Origin: Denitrobaculum sp965232285
Lineage (GTDB): Bacteria > Pseudomonadota > Alphaproteobacteria > Kiloniellales > Kiloniellaceae
NCBI GenBank assembly: GCA_965232285.1
Contig: CBDDPL010000004.1
Coordinates: 3,534,001-3,598,000, forward strand
Direction of reading: 5' to 3'
Length of the DNA: 64,000 nt
Below the pieces are notes generated by a model, which was given only the letters and a program-made list of their open reading frames with translations, had not been told where the DNA came from and did no database searches. A program made the position numbers and the translations under genes. Positions 58,982 through 64,000 of the stretch are shown here, in pieces (position 1 is the stretch's first letter; every line of letters starts with the position of its first letter).

Positions 58982-60235
58982 ATGAAAATCCTGATCTTCA
59001 CCATGGGTTCGCGCGGTGACGTGCAGCCTTACGTAGCGCTGGGCGGAGCCTTGGCCGAACGCGGACACGCGGTCACGCTTTCCTGTGCCCAGGGCTTCGA
59101 CAGCATGATCACGGCGGCCGGCCTGACGCCCGCCCCGCTCTCCATCGATGTCCGCGCCCTGCTGGAACAGCCGGAGATCAAGGAGGCCATCACCAGCTTC
59201 ACCGGCAAGATCCGCGCCTGGCGGCGCTTCAAGCCGATGATGCGGCAGCAACTCGACGATATGTGGCGGATCGCGCAAGACAGCGCCCCCGATCTGCTGC
59301 TCTACCACCCCAAGGGCGCCGCGGCGCAGCACTTCGCCGAAGCCTTACAAATACCAGCAATCGCCACGAGTCTTCAGCCCGGCTTCGTGGAAACCGCCGC
59401 CTTCCCGCAGTTTCTGATGCCAGGACTGAAACTCGGCGCCTTCGCCAACAGGCTGAGCCACCGGGCCCTCGATCTGCTGACCTACTGGGGCCAGTCCGGC
59501 TTTCAGAAGCGTTGGCGCGAAGAGACACTTGGGCTGACGACACCCTACCCGCGGGACTTCTTCGCCGGCTACGATCCGGTCGGGCGGAGGCTGCCGCGCC
59601 TGCATGGCTACAGCCGCCATCTACAGCCGAAACCGGCCGACTGGAGCGCGCGGGAAAAGATCACCGGCTACTGGTTCAGCCAGGCCGAGGCCGACTGGAC
59701 GCCGCCGGAAGATCTCGCGCGCTTCCTGGCGGCCGGACCGCCGCCGGTCTACATCGGCTTCGGCAGCATGCCCTCACGCGATGCCGAGCGCACGACCCGC
59801 GCCGTGACCGGAGCCCTCAGGCTCTGCGCCCGGCGCGGCATCCTGGCGACAGGTTGGGACGGTCTGGAAAGCCTCACGCAGGACAAGGACATCCTGGTGC
59901 TGGAGCGGGCGCCGCATAGCTGGCTCTTCCCCCGCTGTTCCGCGGTGGTGCATCACGGCGGTGCCGGAACCACCCACGAAGGCCTGCGCTGGGGCCGCCC
60001 CAGCATCCTCTGCCCGCTCGGCATGGATCAGCCCTACTGGGGCCGTCGCGTCGAAAGCCTCAGCGTTGGACCCAAACCAGTCCCTCAGAAACACCTGAAC
60101 GCAAGCAAGCTGGCGAAGGCCCTCGATCAGGCGCACAGCCCCACCATCGAACGGCGTGCCGCGGAAATGGCCGAAGCCATGGCGCAGGAAGGCGGGGCGG
60201 CCGAAGCCGCCGCGATCGTCGAGGAGCTACTTTAG
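58982..60235 (+). CDS. GT1/UGT-like glycosyltransferase
   Basis: 417 residues, GT-B fold. The N-terminal MKILIFTMGSRGDVQPYVALGGALAERGHAVTL is typical of sterol/antibiotic/flavonoid UDP-glycosyltransferases. The C-terminal donor-binding domain has VYIGFGSMPSRD, APHSWLFPRCSAVVHHGGAGTTHEGLRWGRPSILCPLGMDQPYWGRRV. It would move a sugar to a small lipophilic acceptor such as a sterol, hopanoid or carotenoid. It stands alone; its last nine bases overlap the convergent gene at 60227. Confidence 0.88.
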   Translation: MKILIFTMGSRGDVQPYVALGGALAERGHAVTLSCAQGFDSMITAAGLTPAPLSIDVRALLEQPEIKEAITSFTGKIRAWRRFKPMMRQQLDDMWRIAQDSAPDLLLYHPKGAAAQHFAEALQIPAIATSLQPGFVETAAFPQFLMPGLKLGAFANRLSHRALDLLTYWGQSGFQKRWREETLGLTTPYPRDFFAGYDPVGRRLPRLHGYSRHLQPKPADWSAREKITGYWFSQAEADWTPPEDLARFLAAGPPPVYIGFGSMPSRDAERTTRAVTGALRLCARRGILATGWDGLESLTQDKDILVLERAPHSWLFPRCSAVVHHGGAGTTHEGLRWGRPSILCPLGMDQPYWGRRVESLSVGPKPVPQKHLNASKLAKALDQAHSPTIERRAAEMAEAMAQEGGAAEAAAIVEELL

Positions 60236-60871
60236 GCCCTCGGCGTCCATCATGAAGCCCATGTGGGTCTTGGCCACCGCGAGGCCACCCTCGCCATCCG
60301 CCCAACCGATAGAGCCATCGCCATTGAGATCGATGCCTGCGGTGAGGGTCGCAACGTCGGCTTTCATCTTCTCGACCATCGGCGCGGCCGCCTTATCGTC
60401 GGAAGCAGCCAGGATTTCGGCAATCAGCAGCTTGATACCTTCGGCGCGCTTCATAACCGCCTCAGCCGCCTCGGAAACATGCGTCGCGTGGAGCTTGACG
60501 TCATCCGAAGCCCCGTCGGAGGCGGCCGCGAAACCGATGTGGTCCTTGGTGCCCTCGGCAGCCTTCAGCACACCGTAGCCGGCGCCGGGCCCGCTGGTCT
60601 CGACAGAAGGGTCGAGCGCGTGGAGCACGTGCCGGCTGTGCAGTTTCATGCTGGCGAGATCGCTCAGGTCCGCCGCCGCGAAGCCGGCGTGTTCTTCAGC
60701 GACCTTCGCTTCCTCCAGCGCAACGGGCAGGAAACCCTTCTGGCCGGGCGTGTCGTTCCACTTGGTCATGACGTGACCGATATGGGCATGAGCCTCATTG
60801 GCCTGCGCCGGCAGCGCGGAGAAGGCAGCGAAACCGGCCAGGGCCACCGTCAGCGTGATTTTTCTAAGCAT
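60227..60871 (-). CDS. Secreted protein of unknown function with an EF-hand-like loop
   Basis: 214 residues with signal peptide (1-24, ending LPAQANE). The mature protein is helical and rich in Ala and His (HAHIGHVM, HSRHVLHAL, HATHVSEAAE), with roughly repeated HIGxV/HxxHV segments. Near the C-terminus DLNGDGSIGWADGEGG looks like a calcium loop (DxNxDGxIxxxD). The His residues could bind metal. No named family recognised. It overlaps the end of the glycosyltransferase gene tail to tail. Confidence 0.68.
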   Translation of the reverse strand: MLRKITLTVALAGFAAFSALPAQANEAHAHIGHVMTKWNDTPGQKGFLPVALEEAKVAEEHAGFAAADLSDLASMKLHSRHVLHALDPSVETSGPGAGYGVLKAAEGTKDHIGFAAASDGASDDVKLHATHVSEAAEAVMKRAEGIKLLIAEILAASDDKAAAPMVEKMKADVATLTAGIDLNGDGSIGWADGEGGLAVAKTHMGFMMDAEGLK

Positions 60872-60973
60872 TTTGTCCCCCAGTAGTTATCGGCATTGGA
60901 TGGACACTTAATATGGGCGCGCAGATCCGGCAACGCGGTCAACTTTCGGTGACGACAGAGGCCGATCTCGCAG

Positions 60974-61651
60974 TCACTCCGGCTTCACACCCGGACAGAC
61001 TCTGGCAAAGGTGCCCGCATCCTGCATATTCCAGTCGCTCCGCGGTTTTTTCATCATGGCCCGGCACCAGCCTTCAGGACCGTACTTCGCCAGCGCCGTC
61101 TGCATCGCGCCCTGAACGGCTTTGTCGTTCGAGTTCAGTTCGGGGCAGTTGGCCTCCATGATCTTTCCGGAGGCCTTGAGCTGACCGCCGGCCTGACGCA
61201 TGCCCGCCTGGATCTTGTTGAGTCGCTGCGCGATGTAGCCGTTGAGCTGCTGCGCTTCCTCCAGGCTGTCCGGCAGAGCGAGAGACTTCCGCGTATCCGC
61301 GTGCGCCACCAGTTGCGCGACATTCTCCTGCAGCGCGCGGCAGGCCGCCTTGATCTCGTCGGTCGGCGTCGACGGTGTGATCTTCATAGGCGCGAACATC
61401 ATGGTCTCAAGATTATCGAAGGCCTCAACCAGCAAAGCTTTGTGGGTCATCGAGGGCGCCGCGGCCAGTTCGGTCGTGAGCTGCTGTTCCAGAAGCGCGG
61501 CCAGATCCAGATTCTGCTCACGCGCCCGCTGCAGCAACGCGGCATCGATCTCGATCGTGACGCTTTCCTTGGCCGCGGAAGAGCTGCTCTGTGCCAGCGC
61601 GGGAAGGTTGGGAAACAGTAGAAGAAAAAGTATAAACACAGTGATTTTCAT
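60974..61651 (-). CDS. Secreted protein of unknown function
   Basis: 225 residues from ATG 61651. Signal peptide (FILFLLLFPNLPALAQ). The first mature segment, ESVTIEIDAALLQRAREQNLDLAALLEQQL, resembles the N-terminal domain of CcdA-type antitoxins, odd for an exported protein. The rest is helical, with Cys in AACRAL, NCPEL, GWCRAMM and RVCPGV that may pair. I do not recognise the family. The frame is open upstream, but only this ATG gives a normal signal peptide. Confidence 0.65.
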   Translation of the reverse strand: MKITVFILFLLLFPNLPALAQSSSSAAKESVTIEIDAALLQRAREQNLDLAALLEQQLTTELAAAPSMTHKALLVEAFDNLETMMFAPMKITPSTPTDEIKAACRALQENVAQLVAHADTRKSLALPDSLEEAQQLNGYIAQRLNKIQAGMRQAGGQLKASGKIMEANCPELNSNDKAVQGAMQTALAKYGPEGWCRAMMKKPRSDWNMQDAGTFARVCPGVKPE

Positions 61652-61806
61652 ATCTCTAACACCCTTTCGCGAAAAAAAATAAAGATGCGAACAGGTCATC
61701 ATGCCCGGCGACTTCCAAGAGCGCCGAATCGCTATAATAAACTGAACAGCCTTTTCATGGAACGCCGACTAAAAACGCGCCATGACCTGCAAGATCTGAC
61801 CGGCGG

Positions 61807-62919
61807 TCAAAAGGCTTCTTTAAGGATCGAAAGATACTCCGCCTCGCTCGCAATGCGCGGGTTAGTACCGTGACAGTGATCCAGCAAAGCGGCGGCCGCC
61901 ACGCCCGGCAGTGCGTCTTCCGGCACGCCCATCGCCGACAGGGTGGCGGGCAGCCCCAGGTCTTTGTTCAAGGCCGCTATCATCTCATCCGGCGCGCCGC
62001 CGAGGATCTCGGTGAGACGCGCCCACTTCCCACCGATGGCGGAACGGTTGAAACGCAGGACCGCAGGCAGAAGAACTGCGTTCAGGGTTCCATGATGCAG
62101 CTTCAGGTCCGGCAAGGCGCCGAGCGGATGGGAGAGTGAGTGGACCGCGCCGAGACCTTTCTGGAAGGCCATCGCGCCCTCCATGGAGGCCATCATCATG
62201 TCCCAGCGCGCCGCCCGGTCGCCGCCGTCCGAAACCGCCGTGCGGATCGCGCCATAGCCGCGCACCAGGCCCTCCAGCGCGATGGCCTCGGCCGGGGGAT
62301 TGACCGCAGGGGCCATGAAGGTCTCCAGACAGTGCGCCAGCGCATCCATGCCGGTGGCGGCGGTCAGGATCGGCGGCAGCTCGAGCGTGAGCTCCGGATC
62401 GCAGACCGCCAGGTCCGGCAGCATCAGGGGCGAGACCACGCCCAATTTGCGGCCGTTTTCCATGACGATCACTGCGCCGCGCCCGACCTCGGATCCGGTT
62501 CCCGCGGTGGTCGGCAGGGCGATCATCGGCGGCAACGGCCCCTTGATCTTGGCCACGCCGCCCTCCACAGCCGCATACTGCGCCAAGGGCGGCGCATGCA
62601 CCGCCAGCAGGCGCACCGCCTTGGCGAGATCCATCGAGGAGCCACCACCGAGCGCAATCACGCCGTCACACTGCTTTTCCTGATAGAGTGCCAGAGCCTC
62701 CATGACCGCCGCCTCGGTCGGATTTGGCGGCGTGCCGTCATAGATCTCGGGACGAGACCCCAAGACGCCCGCGATGCGATCGGTCATGCCCAGTGCCGTC
62801 AGGCCGGCATCGGTGACCAGCAGTGGACGCGTGAGCCCCAGCTCGGTGCAGAAATCGGGCAGCTTCGCCGCCAGTCCGAAGTCGAACTCGATTCTCGTCA
62901 GATAACTGATGGTCGCCAC
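61807..62919 (-). CDS. Iron-dependent (group III) alcohol dehydrogenase
   Basis: 370 residues. NAD region DGVIALGGGSSMDLAKAV, TTAGTGSEVGRGAVI, and the metal ligands in DLAVCDPEL, TGMDALAHCLETF, GAVHSLSHPLGA and HHGTLNAVLLP. It oxidises or reduces small alcohols/aldehydes; the substrate could be a hydroxyacid semialdehyde or sulfolactaldehyde-type compound, but nothing nearby decides it. Divergent from the gene at 63026. Confidence 0.88.
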   Translation of the reverse strand: MATISYLTRIEFDFGLAAKLPDFCTELGLTRPLLVTDAGLTALGMTDRIAGVLGSRPEIYDGTPPNPTEAAVMEALALYQEKQCDGVIALGGGSSMDLAKAVRLLAVHAPPLAQYAAVEGGVAKIKGPLPPMIALPTTAGTGSEVGRGAVIVMENGRKLGVVSPLMLPDLAVCDPELTLELPPILTAATGMDALAHCLETFMAPAVNPPAEAIALEGLVRGYGAIRTAVSDGGDRAARWDMMMASMEGAMAFQKGLGAVHSLSHPLGALPDLKLHHGTLNAVLLPAVLRFNRSAIGGKWARLTEILGGAPDEMIAALNKDLGLPATLSAMGVPEDALPGVAAAALLDHCHGTNPRIASEAEYLSILKEAF

Positions 62920-63025
62920 GCGTCTCTCCCCTTGCCGGTCTTTGCCGTGGATTGCTCTTTGCGCAATTTTTGTTGTCCCGGCGACAGATCACAAGGAGAA
63001 TCATCGCTGTACCAAATCACCAAGG

Positions 63026-63967
63026 ATGATCGCTGTTCCAATGGCCGCCGCTGCTGACCAACTCCCGCCGGAGGATGTCCCCCTCCCCTATCTGGCGCGC
63101 ATCCGCCGCTACTATCAGACCCTCGGTTATGGTAAACCCTACGTCTGGGCACACTATCGCGAGGTGCCCTTCACGCCGCTGACCAAGGCTCTGTCGGACT
63201 GCAGGCTCACGCTGATCACCACCGCCGCGCCCTATCAGCCCGACAAAGGCGATCAGGGACCCGGCGCCCCCTATAACGGGGCGGCCAAATTTCACACCGT
63301 CTACTCCCTGCCGAGCGACAGCGAACCAGATCTTCGCATTTCTCACATTTCCTACGACCGGGACCACACCACGGCCGAGGACATGAATAGCTGGTTTCCG
63401 CTGGCGCAGATGAAAGGCCTCGTCGCCGCAGGTGAGATCGGCGGCCTGACCGAGAGCTTCCATGGCGTGCCCACCAACCGCAGCCAGCGGACAACGCTGG
63501 AACAGGATGCCCCGGAAATCTTGAAACGCGTTCAGGCCGAACGGGCCGACGCCGCCGTGCTGGTGCCCAACTGTCCGGTCTGCCACCAGACCGTGGCATT
63601 GACCGCCCGGCATCTGGAAACGAACGGCATTCCCACCGTCATCATGGGCTGCGCCAAGGACATCATTGAGCATGTCGGCGCGCCGCGGCTGCTGTTCAGC
63701 GACTTTCCGCTCGGCAACGCCGCCGGGAAGCCCCATGACGCGGAATCGCAGGCCAAAACCCTCGAGCTCGCCCTGCAGACTCTCGCCGCTGCGGCGGCGC
63801 CGCGCACCACGGTTCAGTCACCCTTGCGCTGGTGCAACAACGCCGCCTGGAAGCAGGACTTCTACAATGTGGATCGGCTTTCCCAAGAGGAGATCCAGAG
63901 CCTGCGCGACGATTTCGATCGTCAGAAGGAGATCGCCAAAAAGGTCAAAGCCGAGCAGATGTCTTAA
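63026..63967 (+). CDS. Glycine/sarcosine/betaine reductase component B-like (GrdB-family) protein, non-selenoprotein
   Basis: 313 residues from ATG 63026; the frame is open to 62909 and an ATG at 63041 is also possible. The C-terminal half matches the GrdB/PrdB-like family: VLVPNCPVCHQTVALTARHLETNGIPTVIMG, then PRLLFSDFPLGNAAGKP. In true GrdB the active-site position is selenocysteine (UGA); here it is a CPVC pair with no in-frame UGA. Proteobacterial members without the reductase complex have no assigned function. A reductive or thiol role is possible. Confidence 0.72.
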   Translation: MIAVPMAAAADQLPPEDVPLPYLARIRRYYQTLGYGKPYVWAHYREVPFTPLTKALSDCRLTLITTAAPYQPDKGDQGPGAPYNGAAKFHTVYSLPSDSEPDLRISHISYDRDHTTAEDMNSWFPLAQMKGLVAAGEIGGLTESFHGVPTNRSQRTTLEQDAPEILKRVQAERADAAVLVPNCPVCHQTVALTARHLETNGIPTVIMGCAKDIIEHVGAPRLLFSDFPLGNAAGKPHDAESQAKTLELALQTLAAAAAPRTTVQSPLRWCNNAAWKQDFYNVDRLSQEEIQSLRDDFDRQKEIAKKVKAEQMS

Positions 63968-64000
63968 CTGCCGGCAACCAGTTCAAGCTGCGAGATTCCC

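Noticed and set aside
63026..63967. Selenoprotein with in-frame UGA
   Set aside because: The frame has no internal TGA; the expected selenocysteine position is Cys.

Overview
The window is a GC-rich, gene-dense chromosomal stretch that reads as a marine alphaproteobacterium. The reasons are two TRAP transporters, a DddP-type DMSP lyase, a probable dihydroxypropanesulfonate (DHPS) module, many MDR/SDR dehydrogenases, FCD-type GntR regulators and divergent regulator/operon pairs. The order cannot be fixed from sequence alone; a Rhodospirillales-like or roseobacter-like heterotroph would fit. I see no rRNA, tRNA, CRISPR array, phage or intact insertion sequence. The mobile-looking DNA is one MITE-like element and three copies of a palindromic intergenic repeat.

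Layout. 1-6.2 kb: tail of a GlcD-like flavoprotein, a nitronate monooxygenase with divergent LysR, a HupE/UreJ-type membrane protein, a secreted or anchored metallo-beta-lactamase-fold protein and a GAF-LuxR regulator. 6.3-15.8 kb: a LacI repressor with a perfect 18-bp operator, then a small membrane protein, TRAP transporter (P, Q, M), HisD-like dehydrogenase, SDR and two zinc dehydrogenases; this resembles hpsKLM-hpsN plus partner dehydrogenases for DHPS. 15.8-30 kb: GAF histidine kinase, acyl-CoA dehydrogenase, class V aminotransferase-fold enzyme, D-aminoacylase, N-carbamoyl-amino-acid hydrolase-like M20 enzyme, DddP, GlpK, LysE exporter with Lrp regulator, PilZ protein, SNase-like protein and a GNAT protein.

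30-41.3 kb: a complete non-phosphorylating route for L-fucose (or L-galactose/D-arabinose). FAH hydrolase, SDR and an altronate-dehydratase-family enzyme lie on the minus strand. A GntR regulator, sugar ABC transporter, aldo/keto reductase and lactonase lie on the plus strand. A MITE sits between the second permease and the ATPase. 41.3-43.5 kb: HxlR regulator with nitronate monooxygenase and beta-class GST.

43.5-48.1 kb is the most unusual part. An APH-like kinase overlaps a protein that fuses a HopA1-like lyase domain to a LanC cyclase. It is followed by a 182-aa protein whose C-terminus has the look of a lanthipeptide core: an alternating Thr tract (WTITVTVTVTLTTTL) followed by three Cys. 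I read this as a compact class V-like lanthipeptide system with an unusually long leader.

48.2-59 kb: GMC oxidoreductase, then a TRAP transporter with DadA-like oxidase, enolase-superfamily enzyme, ThDP enzyme, divergent GntR and Asp/Glu-racemase-family protein, probably one catabolic regulon of unknown substrate. 59-64 kb: UGT-like glycosyltransferase, two secreted proteins of unknown function, iron-dependent alcohol dehydrogenase, and a GrdB-like reductase-family protein with Cys rather than selenocysteine. A recurring regulatory theme is a strong hairpin directly after each of the three solute-binding-protein genes.
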